Shown here: one piece after another, positions 33,652 to 42,414 of the stretch
Position numbering within the stretch: position 1 is the first letter of the stretch
Layout: each line of letters starts with the position of its first letter
Assembly (NCBI GenBank): GCA_030591685.1
Contig: JAUVAX010000016.1
Coordinates: 1 to 48,186 of the forward strand
DNA: 48,186 bases
DNA from: Pseudobdellovibrionaceae bacterium
GTDB lineage: Bacteria > Bdellovibrionota > Bdellovibrionia > Bdellovibrionales > UBA1609
Direction: 5' to 3'
Position numbers and translations under genes: made by a program
Notes under the pieces: generated by a model
Databases searched by the model: none
What the model saw: only the letters and a program-made list of their open reading frames with translations
Told to the model about the DNA's origin: nothing

Positions 33652-34847
33652 TGTTATCGGAAAGAGCGAAAAGTTTAAAACCTTCTCCCACTTTGGCTTT
33701 GGCGGCAAAGGCAAAAGAGTTAAAAGCAGAGGGTAAGGATGTTATTTCGTTATCTGTAGGTGAACCCGATTGGGATACCTTTCAAAGTATCAAAAGAGTA
33801 GGTATTGAAGCTATTGAGTCTGGCTGTACAAAGTATTCTCCGGCTAACGGCCTCCCCGAGCTAAGGTCGGCTATTGCTAAGCAAACAAATTCTGATTTTG
33901 GTATGGATTACAACCCTAATGACGTAACTGTTACTACCGGCGGTAAGTTTGTGATTTTTAGTGCTCTTCAGGTTCTTTGTAACCCTCAAGATGAGGTGAT
34001 TATACCGGCTCCTTACTGGGTGAGTTACCCAACAATGGTTGAGTTAGCAGACGGTTTACCGAGGGTTGTGTTATGTGATAAGGCCTCAGGTTTTAAGCTC
34101 ACACCTAAACTTTTAAGAGAGAATATAAATGAAAAAACAAAAATTTTAATTTTAAACTCACCAAGTAACCCAACGGGTTGCATGTACACAGAAGCAGAGC
34201 TGAAGGCTCTTAGTGAGGTTTTACTAGAACATCCAAAAATTGTAATTTTATCGGACGATATATATAATCGCTTGGTGTTTAATGGGGAAGGCTTGGCACC
34301 ACATATTTTAAAAGTTGAGCCTCGTTTAAAGGATCGAACACTTGTTTTAAATGGAGCTTCTAAGACATACTCAATGACGGGGTGGAGAGTGGGATGGGCC
34401 GTTGGGCCGAATGAAATCATATCAGCGATGACTAAATTTCAAAGTCAATCGGTGAGCTGCGCTTGTACCTTTTCTCAAAAAGCAACTCTGCAAGCTATTG
34501 AAAATGGTACAAAGGAGCTTGAGGAGGCTAAGAGACTTTTAAAATTTAGGCGTGATTTTGTTTATGAACAGATAAATACGCTACCAAATATAAAATCGGC
34601 TGAGCCAGAAGGGGCTTTTTATGTTTGGCCCGATATAAGTTTTTATTTAGGTAAGCAGTTTAAGGGTAAAAAATTAAAGACATCTAGAGATTTTTGCCAG
34701 GCTTTATTAGAGGACCAAATGGTAGCAGCGGTCCCCGGCATTGAATTTGGTTTAGATGGTTATTTAAGAATCAGCTATGCCCTTAATGAGGATCGTATGA
34801 GCGAAGCCATAAAGCGTATAGAGTGCTTTATTGAGAAAATCCAGTAA
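33651..34847 (+). CDS. aspC: Aspartate aminotransferase (class I)
   Basis: A pyridoxal-phosphate aminotransferase of 398 residues, of the type Ib group by sequence. It has SVGEPDWDT near 35, the substrate-side SPSNPTGCMYTEAEL (about 167-181), and the cofactor Lys K238 in GASKTYSMTGWRVGW. The C-terminal Arg lies in YLRISYALNEDRM. It starts at the last base of the coaD stop, so the genes are coupled. It could also be a related broad-specificity aminotransferase, so the substrate is inferred. Confidence 0.85.
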   Translation: MLSERAKSLKPSPTLALAAKAKELKAEGKDVISLSVGEPDWDTFQSIKRVGIEAIESGCTKYSPANGLPELRSAIAKQTNSDFGMDYNPNDVTVTTGGKFVIFSALQVLCNPQDEVIIPAPYWVSYPTMVELADGLPRVVLCDKASGFKLTPKLLRENINEKTKILILNSPSNPTGCMYTEAELKALSEVLLEHPKIVILSDDIYNRLVFNGEGLAPHILKVEPRLKDRTLVLNGASKTYSMTGWRVGWAVGPNEIISAMTKFQSQSVSCACTFSQKATLQAIENGTKELEEAKRLLKFRRDFVYEQINTLPNIKSAEPEGAFYVWPDISFYLGKQFKGKKLKTSRDFCQALLEDQMVAAVPGIEFGLDGYLRISYALNEDRMSEAIKRIECFIEKIQ

Positions 34848-35030
34848 GACGGTCCCAAGGGCCTCAAAAAAAATAAATTAGCCCTGCTTGGCCCTTAATG
34901 GGTCTAGTTAAGTGGGGTTGGCATTTATTTGCCTAGCCCTAAGTCTGGCGTTACTGGATATTTTGGTCAGTAATATTATATACTTGAGCCAGGATTTTTA
35001 GGTTTAAACCTTAATCAAGGGGGCTACGGC
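34848..35030. promoter_or_regulatory. Gap with palindrome before the coiled-coil gene
   Basis: It holds a 12-base palindrome AGGTTTAAACCT (35000-35011) and AAGGGGG before the next ATG. An AAGGGCC/GGCCCTT pair with a large loop (about 34858-34898) has no T run, so I do not call it a terminator. Confidence 0.3.
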
Positions 35031-36236
35031 ATGGGTGTATTGGGGATGATTCAAATCATTTTAAATGTATTTTTGCTTTTAGGAGTTTTTATTCTATGGG
35101 TGAAATTAAGTAAGAGGCCTAAAGATGACCCTCGATTAAGTCGTGGCCTTCAATTACTACAAAGTAAAATTTCAGTATTAGAGGATTTATCAGATAGAAC
35201 AGACGTTCAAGTAAAGCAGCTAATGGAGTTACTCGACGGTAAGGCTAAACAATTACAAAGTAAAATTTTTGAATCTGAAAAACAGGTTCAGCGCATTGAG
35301 CAATCTATGCATAAGAGCTTAGAGGTGGCAGATATTTTTCAAGACAAAATCCCTCATGAAGAAATTATTGAAAGGCAAACATCAGTAAAGTATATACAGG
35401 CGGCACAATTAGCGCATCAAGGTAAGTCTGTAGATGAGGTTGTAAAATTAGTGGGTCTGCCTAAAGGTGAAGTTGAATTTATTGTTAAGGTAAATAAGGA
35501 CCAATTGATGTTTGATAACGAGAAGCTACCGGCTTGGGCGCAGAAAAAGGCACAAAATATAAAAGCCACCTCTGACGATGCATATAGCGTTGAGCGAGTG
35601 ATTGGAAACATCGAGGGTGTATTTGAGCCCTCTGGTGTGGACTTAGGAAGTCTAGAAAAACTCGGCAAGGATTTTCGTAAAGCCTGTAGTGATCATGACT
35701 TTGAAGAAAAAAAATATGAGGATTCAAGAATTGACCTTTCACCCGCAATTGACAGAGCCAAAGTATGGACTAAAAAGACCGTTGGTCAGGCTGGAGGCAT
35801 TATAAATGATACGGCCCATAGAGTTGCTGGTCAGGCCAGTGCACTTCAAGAAGTGGCACAAGTCATGGGACAAAAGGTAAAAGGAGGCATTCAAAAAAAC
35901 TTTGATCTAGATGGTTTGCCTAAAGAGAGTATAGATGTTGAGACGTCTGTGCCCTCGGACCCATACCCTGTAGCCTTTGAGATGAACGGGCCTAATGAGT
36001 CGGCAGAGTTTATAGAGAGCACTCAGGCAGAGAAAAAAGAATTCACATTGTCGAACGATATAAACACAGACATGAGCATTCAAGGGATCTTGGATCAGGC
36101 TCATAAGACGGCGCTAAAAGTATCCGAAAATAACAAGACCGAGGTTGCTGAAAAAATTAAAGAAAATGTAAAACCAACGGAAGCGCCCGTTAAAAAGGTT
36201 ATCTTTCCGCGAATTGACGAAGGGCCACTGTTTTGA
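35031..36236 (+). CDS. Membrane-anchored coiled-coil protein, DUF2802-like
   Basis: The product has 401 residues. One membrane helix (IQIILNVFLLLGVFILWV, about 7-24) is followed by a coiled coil (about 40-95) and a small helix-turn-helix-like unit YIQAAQLAHQGKSVDEVVKL (about 124-143) then GLPKGEVEFIVK. This matches the layout of DUF2802 proteins, which often lie next to flagellar or chemotaxis genes. The remaining 250 residues are charged and mostly disordered, ending in KVIFPRIDEGPLF. AAGGGGG precedes the ATG. The next gene begins at its stop. Confidence 0.6.
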   Translation: MGVLGMIQIILNVFLLLGVFILWVKLSKRPKDDPRLSRGLQLLQSKISVLEDLSDRTDVQVKQLMELLDGKAKQLQSKIFESEKQVQRIEQSMHKSLEVADIFQDKIPHEEIIERQTSVKYIQAAQLAHQGKSVDEVVKLVGLPKGEVEFIVKVNKDQLMFDNEKLPAWAQKKAQNIKATSDDAYSVERVIGNIEGVFEPSGVDLGSLEKLGKDFRKACSDHDFEEKKYEDSRIDLSPAIDRAKVWTKKTVGQAGGIINDTAHRVAGQASALQEVAQVMGQKVKGGIQKNFDLDGLPKESIDVETSVPSDPYPVAFEMNGPNESAEFIESTQAEKKEFTLSNDINTDMSIQGILDQAHKTALKVSENNKTEVAEKIKENVKPTEAPVKKVIFPRIDEGPLF

Positions 36237-36475
36237 AGAACACACTATCAAAGGTATTTGTTGGTGAGAGGCTTAAGGCAAGGGTTATAGAGATCGTGGG
36301 AAATAGAGAGTTCATAGTTAATTTTTGTGGAGATCTAATTAGGGTCGTAAACAATTCAGAAAAGAATTTAAAAATCGGGAGCCAGGTGGAGCTTGTTGTG
36401 ACAACTATAAGCCCGCTGGGTTTCCGATTAATGGGTCGAAGCTCTTTAGCAAGAGGGCTGTCGGTGAGTGTTTAA
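36233..36475 (+). CDS. Small beta-rich hypothetical protein
   Basis: The product has 80 residues from TTG 36233 overlapping the previous stop, with AAGGG upstream. The sequence LKARVIEIVGNREFIVNFCG and IGSQVELVVTTISPLGFRL alternate hydrophobic and polar residues as in a small OB-like or S1-like barrel. No family is certain. Coupled translation with the coiled-coil gene suggests the two work together. Confidence 0.5.
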   Translation: MKNTLSKVFVGERLKARVIEIVGNREFIVNFCGDLIRVVNNSEKNLKIGSQVELVVTTISPLGFRLMGRSSLARGLSVSV

Positions 36476-36491
36476 AAAACAATTTATATAA

Positions 36492-37388
36492 TTAAAGTAA
36501 AGTCAGTTCGGCTTCAAGAGCTTTATGGTCTGAGCCCTGAAGGTTCGCCCAAACTTTTGAGGTCTTTACGCTTAAGCCTCGTACAAAAATGTAATCGATG
36601 TACCGGCCAAAAACTTGAGTTCTTTGATCGTTTGAAAATTTAACTTCTTGAAGGTTTAGTGTTGAAGAAATGTTTTTTAAGAGCTCGATTTTTCTCTCGG
36701 ACCAGGTGTTAAAGTCTCCGGCAAAAATCACAGGGCCGGAGTGAGCCTCAATTTTTTTTGCAGCAGCACTCAGCTGGCTCGAAAGAGCGGCCACCGTGAC
36801 AAAATTAACAGCATGTATATTAATAGTGAGGAGCTCAGAAGGGGAGTTCTCAATGGGGTAATAATTGAGTAGCGTCACCTTTGGAGTGTTCACAATGGGT
36901 TCAACATTTTTACTGCGTAAATAATGAGTCTCAAGGGGAGCCACTTTGGAGGCGTTAGATACGCCCGTTCTGATCCCCTTACTTTTATAAATAAAAGAGG
37001 TTGCTGTTTTATGCATATACCCATCAAGTTTGCTAAGAGTTTGCTTCATTTTTGGCCCTAGGTAGACCTCTTGAAGTAACAATATTTCCTTTCCTTGGGA
37101 GGCTCGTTTAAAATCTCGAGACCAAGAGGCATTTTTGCCCTTATATAAATTCCAGACTAAAATTTTAATGCTCTCGGGGTTGAGCCTCTCTATAGAGCTT
37201 TGACCGTAGGAGGTGAGCACGTCGTTATCTTGAGGGACCTCATAGTCAAAGCGTAAAGGGTCAACAAGGGGCTCTGAATTTGTGCTGGCGAAAACACTCA
37301 TGTTGGATGTTCCAAGTAGAGCAATAATGGGCGCTATAAGTACTGAAAAATGAGAAACTTTCATAATATATAAAACCTTTGTTTTCAT
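36492..37388 (-). CDS. Exported endonuclease/exonuclease/phosphatase-family protein
   Basis: The product has 298 residues (274 or so if the ATG at 37364 is used; both give a signal peptide ending near MSVFAS). It has all motifs of the EEP fold: VWNLYKG, the metal-binding Glu in LLQEVYLG, NIHAVNF, GDFNTWSERK, IDYIFVRG and the final SDHKALEAEL. These enzymes cut phosphodiester or phosphate bonds; the substrate could be DNA, RNA, lipid or phosphoinositide. As an exported enzyme in a putative predator it could degrade host nucleic acid, but this is only inference. It is monocistronic. Confidence 0.82.
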   Translation of the reverse strand: MKTKVLYIMKVSHFSVLIAPIIALLGTSNMSVFASTNSEPLVDPLRFDYEVPQDNDVLTSYGQSSIERLNPESIKILVWNLYKGKNASWSRDFKRASQGKEILLLQEVYLGPKMKQTLSKLDGYMHKTATSFIYKSKGIRTGVSNASKVAPLETHYLRSKNVEPIVNTPKVTLLNYYPIENSPSELLTINIHAVNFVTVAALSSQLSAAAKKIEAHSGPVIFAGDFNTWSERKIELLKNISSTLNLQEVKFSNDQRTQVFGRYIDYIFVRGLSVKTSKVWANLQGSDHKALEAELTLL

Positions 37389-37489
37389 AAACTTTATGTC
37401 ACCTTTTGTTCGAATACAAAACTAAATTTTCAACAATCTAAAGCTAATACGTCATAAATACGTAACTATTTGAATTATATTAGGAATAT

Positions 37490-37519
37490 CTAAAAATATA
37501 AATCACTTTTTAGTGATTT
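37490..37519 (-). terminator. Intrinsic terminator of the 37535 gene
   Basis: On the minus strand an 8-bp perfect stem (AAATCACT / AGTGATTT) with a four-base loop is followed by TTATATTTTT. It begins 15 bases past the stop at 37535. Confidence 0.6.
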
Positions 37520-37534
37520 GAGTTCAGCTCAAAA

Positions 37535-38122
37535 CTACCGAGCGCTCTCTTTAACAAAACGACTCATATAGTACCGTACGAGGTGGTCCATGTTGACTTT
37601 GTGGTCTTTGTACTTCCAAACAAGCTGCGCATAGGCGCCCCATTCGGCGGTAATAATGTCGGTGTCTAATGAGGTCTCTTCAGCGGCTTTTTGCCCAGGG
37701 ATGTAGGAGTTTCCAATGTGATTAAAGCGTATGGCGATTTCACCCGGCGCTTGAGCTGAGAAAATAAGCTTATAGGCGTTTCTAAAAAGCATAAAGTCAG
37801 CCGGAGTTTTGGATATGCCATAAATTTTAATTTTACCCATAGGTGAGCCTTTAAGCTGGTTAAAGGCCGAGGAGAGTTCGACGAATGTGGTTTTAAGGTC
37901 GATTAAAAAGTCTAAGGTTTCGTCTTTAAGGTGTTTGTCTGTATCAAAGTCTGAGGAGAGGTCTACAATGCCTGACTCTTCCATTTGTTGTTCGGCTAAG
38001 ACTAATTGTTTAATCCACTGTAACTTATCCATACTTAAAATCCCCCTTAGTACATACAGTGCTGGCTTTACAGGGCGCATTACACTAAATATATCTTCAT
38101 TCTCAGGGGGCAATTGTGTCAA
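37535..38122 (-). CDS. Hypothetical protein
   Basis: The product has 195 residues from TTG 38122. An ATG at 38080 (MRPVKPALYVLRG) would give 181 residues, and neither has a clear ribosome binding site. There is no signal peptide or membrane helix. The sequence is helical and ends VNMDHLVRYYMSRFVKES. No family is recognised. It is divergent from pal across a 110-base region. Confidence 0.5.
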   Translation of the reverse strand: MTQLPPENEDIFSVMRPVKPALYVLRGILSMDKLQWIKQLVLAEQQMEESGIVDLSSDFDTDKHLKDETLDFLIDLKTTFVELSSAFNQLKGSPMGKIKIYGISKTPADFMLFRNAYKLIFSAQAPGEIAIRFNHIGNSYIPGQKAAEETSLDTDIITAEWGAYAQLVWKYKDHKVNMDHLVRYYMSRFVKESAR

Positions 38123-38233
38123 TAGTAATCATCATTGCGCTGCACGACAAATAATTATCTTTGGGCTTCACAGCGGCGTACAATTGCGTAGAATGGTGTG
38201 TAGATTAACTCTATAAAATTAAAGGGGAAAAGC

Positions 38234-38734
38234 ATGTTTAAAAAATTTATCTACGGGATCATAGTGTGCTCTTTAGCATCTCTAGTGGCTTGTGATTCTG
38301 CAGAGAAAAAAGTATCACCTGGTGATGTTGAAGCTGACGGTTCTGTTATCTCAAAAGACATTAATTTTGACTCTATGGGGAGTGACAGCGGTAAAATCGT
38401 AGGTCTGAGTACAGTTAACTTTGAGTACGATAAAGCTCGGTTAACTTCAGAGTCTAGAAAAAACATTGCTGGTAATGCTGAGTGGATCCGTAAAAACACA
38501 AAGATCACTGTGCAAATCGAGGGTCATTGTGATAGCCGAGGGTCTGTTGAGTACAACTTAGCTTTAGGTGAAAGACGGGCCAAGTCTGTTATGAACTACT
38601 TAGTAAGTCTTGGTATACCCGCAAAGCGAATGACTATAATTAGCTATGGTAAAGAGAAGCTCATCTCTAATGGGGACTCAGTAAGTGACCATAACCAAAA
38701 TAGAAGAGCTAATTTTGTACCATTACCTAATTAA
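38234..38734 (+). CDS. pal: Peptidoglycan-associated lipoprotein
   Basis: An OmpA-family outer-membrane lipoprotein that ties the outer membrane to the wall as part of the Tol-Pal system. It has a lipobox LVAC (cleavage before C20), a short linker, and an OmpA-like domain (about 60-166) with VNFEYDKARLTSES, the peptidoglycan-binding IEGHCDSRGSVEYNLALG and ERRAKSVMNYL, ending NRRANFVPL. AAAGGGG precedes the ATG. It is followed by two lipoprotein genes, the second like cpoB, which fits Tol-Pal. tolQRAB are not in the window. Confidence 0.93.
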   Translation: MFKKFIYGIIVCSLASLVACDSAEKKVSPGDVEADGSVISKDINFDSMGSDSGKIVGLSTVNFEYDKARLTSESRKNIAGNAEWIRKNTKITVQIEGHCDSRGSVEYNLALGERRAKSVMNYLVSLGIPAKRMTIISYGKEKLISNGDSVSDHNQNRRANFVPLPN

Positions 38735-38737
38735 TTT

Positions 38738-39040
38738 ATGAAATTACGTAACCTAACTGGGCCCTTTTTTTTAATTTTGGCGTCGTGTGTAGGGCCGGCG
38801 CCGGTGAGTGAGTACAATTTTTCTAATATTGCTATTGAAGAGGCCAAAAGTGCTGGCGCATTAACATACTCACCAGGGCTTTTAAATAAGGCTGAGGATG
38901 CTTACAAGCAGGCCAAAGATTATTATAATGAAAAAAATTACAGCCAAGCCGCAAAATTTTTTAACAAAGCTCAAAAATATGCTGAAAAAGCAGAGCTAAG
39001 AGCAAAAGTTAAAAAGTTTGATAAAGGAGAGTCCCTGTGA
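38738..39040 (+). CDS. Small lipoprotein, DUF4398-like
   Basis: The product has 100 residues. A signal peptide ends in LILASC (lipobox, Cys near 17). The mature part has a helical hairpin typical of DUF4398-like lipoproteins: NIAIEEAKSAGALTYSPGL, then KAEDAYKQAKDYYNEKNYS. These often accompany pal and ompA. It starts four bases after pal, and its stop overlaps the next start. Confidence 0.7.
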   Translation: MKLRNLTGPFFLILASCVGPAPVSEYNFSNIAIEEAKSAGALTYSPGLLNKAEDAYKQAKDYYNEKNYSQAAKFFNKAQKYAEKAELRAKVKKFDKGESL

Positions 39041-39702
39041 AGGCTATTAAAATCATAAGTTCACTCATTTTATGTGTCGCGGTGTCGGGGTGTATTCGCA
39101 CTCGATCCGAAATAGAAGAGGTGGCGGATCAAAAACAAGTGAGGTCATTACAAGAAGAGAAGGCGACGTTGCAGATGCAGGTCAATGATGTTCAGGCCGA
39201 CTTGCGACAAACCGTGGGCCGAATTGATTTATTAGAGCGCTTTATTGAAGAGTCGGCACAAAAAAAACAACAGCCCGAGGATGAGGGTACCGTTTCTCAA
39301 AAAGACCGACTCAAAGCCTACGAGGAGTCCCTTGCAAGCATAGAGGCCCAGGTCAAAGAAATGACCATTGAAGTCGCCGCATTAAAGAAAATGGTCATTA
39401 GCGGATCTGGTGTTTCAAAGTCAGGGACCAAAGTAAAGAGTAAAAAAAACCACCTCTCAGAAGCAGAGGCTTTGTTTGCAAAAAAAGACTGGCAAAAAGC
39501 TATTTTAGGGTTTCAGAACTACCGTGAAAAATACCCCAAGGGTAAATTTTATAAAGTGGCGACATATAAAATAGGCGTTTGCTTTCAAGAACTAGGGATG
39601 CTATCTGAGGCTAAATCTTTTTTTGATGAAGTGATTGATAGATACTCTAAGTCAAGAGAGGCTAGGAAGTCTCGAAAAAGGTTAAAAACACTTCGTAAAT
39701 AA
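39037..39702 (+). CDS. CpoB/YbgF-like lipoprotein
   Basis: The product has 221 residues from a GTG overlapping the previous gene. A lipoprotein signal has VSGC (lipobox near 19). A coiled coil follows (about 30-130), then TPR-like repeats (about 145-215: EAEALFAKKDWQKAILGFQN, KVATYKIGVCFQELGMLSEA). This is the CpoB (YbgF) layout, which coordinates wall synthesis and outer-membrane constriction with Tol-Pal. Here it is a lipoprotein, whereas the enterobacterial protein is soluble in the periplasm. Confidence 0.72.
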   Translation: MKAIKIISSLILCVAVSGCIRTRSEIEEVADQKQVRSLQEEKATLQMQVNDVQADLRQTVGRIDLLERFIEESAQKKQQPEDEGTVSQKDRLKAYEESLASIEAQVKEMTIEVAALKKMVISGSGVSKSGTKVKSKKNHLSEAEALFAKKDWQKAILGFQNYREKYPKGKFYKVATYKIGVCFQELGMLSEAKSFFDEVIDRYSKSREARKSRKRLKTLRK

Positions 39703-39755
39703 TTGAATAGTCGTTCTGGATACGTTTTTTAATAATACAAATGGTGAAAACTCTA

Positions 39756-40805
39756 ATGATAAAAAATGTTTTAGCTATTGAGACAAGCTGTGATGACACT
39801 TCGGCGGCAATTGTTACCCACGAAGGTTTTGTGCGTTCGGTTATATCGGCTAATCAAGATAAATATCATGCTGTGTTTGGTGGGGTGGTACCTGAGGTCG
39901 CTGGGCGTGCACACACTCAAATGGTTTTACCTATTGTTGAGGAGTGCTTTAAAGGGTCAAATATTTCTTGGTCAGAGATAGATGGTGTCGTTGTAACAAA
40001 CAGGCCGGGCCTTGTGGGGTCGTTACTCGTTGGGGTTGTGACGGCTAAAGCTTTGGCACAGGCTTACGGTAAGCCTTTTATAGGAGTGAACCACTTAGAG
40101 GCTCATTTACTGGCCCCTTTTTTAAGCGACGACTCTTATTCGCCTCCTGAGGATTTCACATACCCCTATATTGCTTTAGCAATTAGCGGGGGGCATACTC
40201 AGCTTTATTTAGTGGAGCAGTTGGGGCGGTATAGGGTTCTTGGATCTACGTTAGACGATGCTGCCGGCGAAGCCTTTGATAAGTTTGCCAAAATGTTAGG
40301 GTTGGGGTTTCCCGGAGGGGTACAAGTCGACCAGAGGGCCCTTAGTGGTGACCCTAAGGCCTACGACTTTCCGAGAAGTTTAATTCACGAGGATAATTTT
40401 AATTTTTCATTTTCTGGCCTTAAATCAGCAGGGCAAAGAACCCTTCAGGCGTTAACTCAAAAACAGAGGCAACAAAACGTAGCGGACCTGTGTGCGAGTT
40501 ATCAAGAGGCCATTGTAGAAGTACTTTTAGCTAAACTTAACAAAGCTTGTGCCCACTTTAATTTAAAAAAGGCAGTTCTTACTGGTGGGGTGAGCGCTAA
40601 CTCAAGGCTTCGAAAATTAGGTCAGCTATGGGCGGATAAAAATAATATACAGCTCGTTATACCGCCCCTTCGCTACTGCACTGATAATGCGGCGATGGTT
40701 GGCTTTGCTGGTATTCAACGTATGAACCTTGGTGAGCGATCGGATCAAGGTTTAGGCCCTTCACCTAGAGTCTTAGAGACGGATTTTATTTATGAAAACT
40801 CTTAA
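39756..40805 (+). CDS. tsaD: tRNA N6-adenosine threonylcarbamoyltransferase
   Basis: This enzyme makes the t6A37 modification of ANN-decoding tRNAs together with TsaB/E/C. The start MIKNVLAIETSCDD (39756) is preferred over ATG 39741 because it matches family members. It shows IETSCDDTSAA, the metal-binding pair in NHLEAHLLAP, AISGGHTQLYLVE, DDAAGEAFDKFAKMLGL and the C-terminal TDNAAMVGFAG. It overlaps rsmA by 14 bases. Confidence 0.95.
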   Translation: MIKNVLAIETSCDDTSAAIVTHEGFVRSVISANQDKYHAVFGGVVPEVAGRAHTQMVLPIVEECFKGSNISWSEIDGVVVTNRPGLVGSLLVGVVTAKALAQAYGKPFIGVNHLEAHLLAPFLSDDSYSPPEDFTYPYIALAISGGHTQLYLVEQLGRYRVLGSTLDDAAGEAFDKFAKMLGLGFPGGVQVDQRALSGDPKAYDFPRSLIHEDNFNFSFSGLKSAGQRTLQALTQKQRQQNVADLCASYQEAIVEVLLAKLNKACAHFNLKKAVLTGGVSANSRLRKLGQLWADKNNIQLVIPPLRYCTDNAAMVGFAGIQRMNLGERSDQGLGPSPRVLETDFIYENS

Positions 40806-41622
40806 AGAGCAGGTTAAAGAACGCTTAAAAGAATTTGAAATAAGCCCCAAGAGGTCTTTAGGGCAGAACTTTTTGATTAATGGAGGGGTGATCTCTAAGA
40901 TCATCGCAACCTTAGACTTAAGCTACCCTCTAACGATAGAGGTGGGCCCTGGTTTGGGGGCAATAACTGAAGATCTAAAAGTAGAAAACAAATTTAAGCT
41001 CATTGAGTTAGACCGCAAACTCTCTGCATACTGGGCTAGAGAGGGGTATGATGTTTTAGAGGCGGATGCCTTAAAGGTAAATTGGTTTGAGCTTTGTGAA
41101 AATAAAAAAACACAGCTTGTGAGTAATTTGCCTTATCAAATTTCATCAAGCTTACTGGTTCAATTATGCAGTGGGCCTGATAATTTAGACCAAATGACTT
41201 TAATGTACCAAAAAGAGGTCGCCGAACGAATTGCCAGTGAGCCGGGGAGTAAGCAGTATGGTCTGTTGAGCGTGATGGCTCAAGTTTTTTGGACCATCCA
41301 GTTTGTGCTGGATGCCGGCCCCACAGACTTTTACCCTCGGCCTAATATAGCCAGCCGAGTGTTAAAATTTACCAGAAAGCCCCTAAACACCCATGATTTA
41401 GACCTTGAGGGCCGAACACGTTTTTTAAAGTTCGTAAAAGCCGCTTTTCAGCAGCGCAGAAAATTTTTAATGAAAAATGTTTCAAACTATATTAAAGGTA
41501 GTGAGAGTAAAAGGGCTCAAGTTTTAGAGCTTTTTTCTCAGTGGGGCTTTGATGAAAAGGTGAGAGCAGAAAGATTATCTCCCCAGCAATTTTTAGATTT
41601 TTATAAGGTTTTTAATATATGA
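40792..41622 (+). CDS. rsmA: 16S rRNA dimethyladenosine transferase
   Basis: This enzyme dimethylates A1518 and A1519 of 16S rRNA late in small-subunit assembly. It has KRSLGQNFLINGG (about 19-31), the SAM motif EVGPGLGAITEDL (about 50-62) and the catalytic NLPYQISSSLL (about 114-124). Its 276 residues are normal. It overlaps tsaD and smpB, so the three are one transcription unit. Confidence 0.95.
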   Translation: MKTLKEQVKERLKEFEISPKRSLGQNFLINGGVISKIIATLDLSYPLTIEVGPGLGAITEDLKVENKFKLIELDRKLSAYWAREGYDVLEADALKVNWFELCENKKTQLVSNLPYQISSSLLVQLCSGPDNLDQMTLMYQKEVAERIASEPGSKQYGLLSVMAQVFWTIQFVLDAGPTDFYPRPNIASRVLKFTRKPLNTHDLDLEGRTRFLKFVKAAFQQRRKFLMKNVSNYIKGSESKRAQVLELFSQWGFDEKVRAERLSPQQFLDFYKVFNI

Positions 41623-42074
41623 GTGGGATTAAAATCATTGCTCTTAATAAAAAGGCCCGATTTGACTATCATATTGATGATACGTTAGAGGCCGGTTTGC
41701 AGTTAACGGGGAGTGAGGTCAAGTCGCTCCGAGACGGTCAGTGCAATTTAAAAGACTCGTATGTGTCCTTTAGAAACGGCGAGGCGTTTTTACAAAACGC
41801 TCACATATCCCCTTACAAAGCGAGCAGCTATAACAACCATGAGCCGGAACGACTAAGAAAGCTACTGCTTCATAAAATAGAAATTGAACGCTTAGATGAC
41901 CAGGTCTGTAAAAAGGGCCTAACAATTGTGCCGTTAAAGCTTTATTTTAAAAAAGGTAAAGTAAAACTAGAAATCGGAATCGCTAAGGGTAAAACTAAAG
42001 GCGACAAGAGACAGACAGACAAAAAACGTGACGCTGATCGTGAGATAGCCTCACGCCTAAAGCATTCCAAGTAA
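41619..42074 (+). CDS. smpB: SsrA-binding protein
   Basis: SmpB delivers tmRNA to stalled ribosomes. It shows the NKKARFDYHIDDTLEAGLQL and TGSEVKSLRDGQCNLKDSYV stretches, then SPYKASSYNNHEPERLRKLL and a basic C-terminal tail (KKRDADREIASRLKHSK). Its 151 residues are normal. It overlaps rsmA by four bases. No tmRNA gene was found in the following gap. Confidence 0.95.
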   Translation: MSGIKIIALNKKARFDYHIDDTLEAGLQLTGSEVKSLRDGQCNLKDSYVSFRNGEAFLQNAHISPYKASSYNNHEPERLRKLLLHKIEIERLDDQVCKKGLTIVPLKLYFKKGKVKLEIGIAKGKTKGDKRQTDKKRDADREIASRLKHSK

Positions 42075-42414
42075 CTCACCCCTATTTTTAAAATCATACT
42101 AAGCGCAGAAGCCTCTTTTGGAGCCCAGCATGGGAGTGGTTTGTCCGGTCGGTGTATGTGTCTTATTTTTTTAAGGCTACGGGTGCTTTTCTAGCTCAAA
42201 ATAAAGCCATAGTACTAAAATAATCTACTCTTTAGTTTAGATTTATTAAAACTAAAAAAGACTTACGCGTGGTTTCTGAATCTAAGCAGCATCGTGTTAA
42301 ATGCTCAGCAGAGCTATTAACTGCCCCTTTGGTTTATAATAACTCTTGTGACAAAGGAGCAATAGAGGATAGAATTGTCTTAGTTAATAAAAACCATAAC
42401 TCTTAAGATAATCT
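42075..42414. other. Intergenic region before the pseudopilin genes
   Basis: A 340-base gap. I see no tRNA, tmRNA or strong hairpin. An open frame of 45 codons from GTG 42269 lacks a ribosome binding site and is not called. It probably holds the promoter of the pseudopilin pair. Confidence 0.4.

Noticed and set aside
34858-34898. Terminator after aspC
   Set aside because: The arms AAGGGCC/GGCCCTT are separated by a large loop and not followed by T residues.
42269-42406. 45-codon open frame from GTG before the pseudopilin genes
   Set aside because: No ribosome binding site and no recognisable features; a chance frame is more likely.
42075-42414. tmRNA gene next to smpB
   Set aside because: No tRNA-like ends or tag-coding frame were found in the gap.
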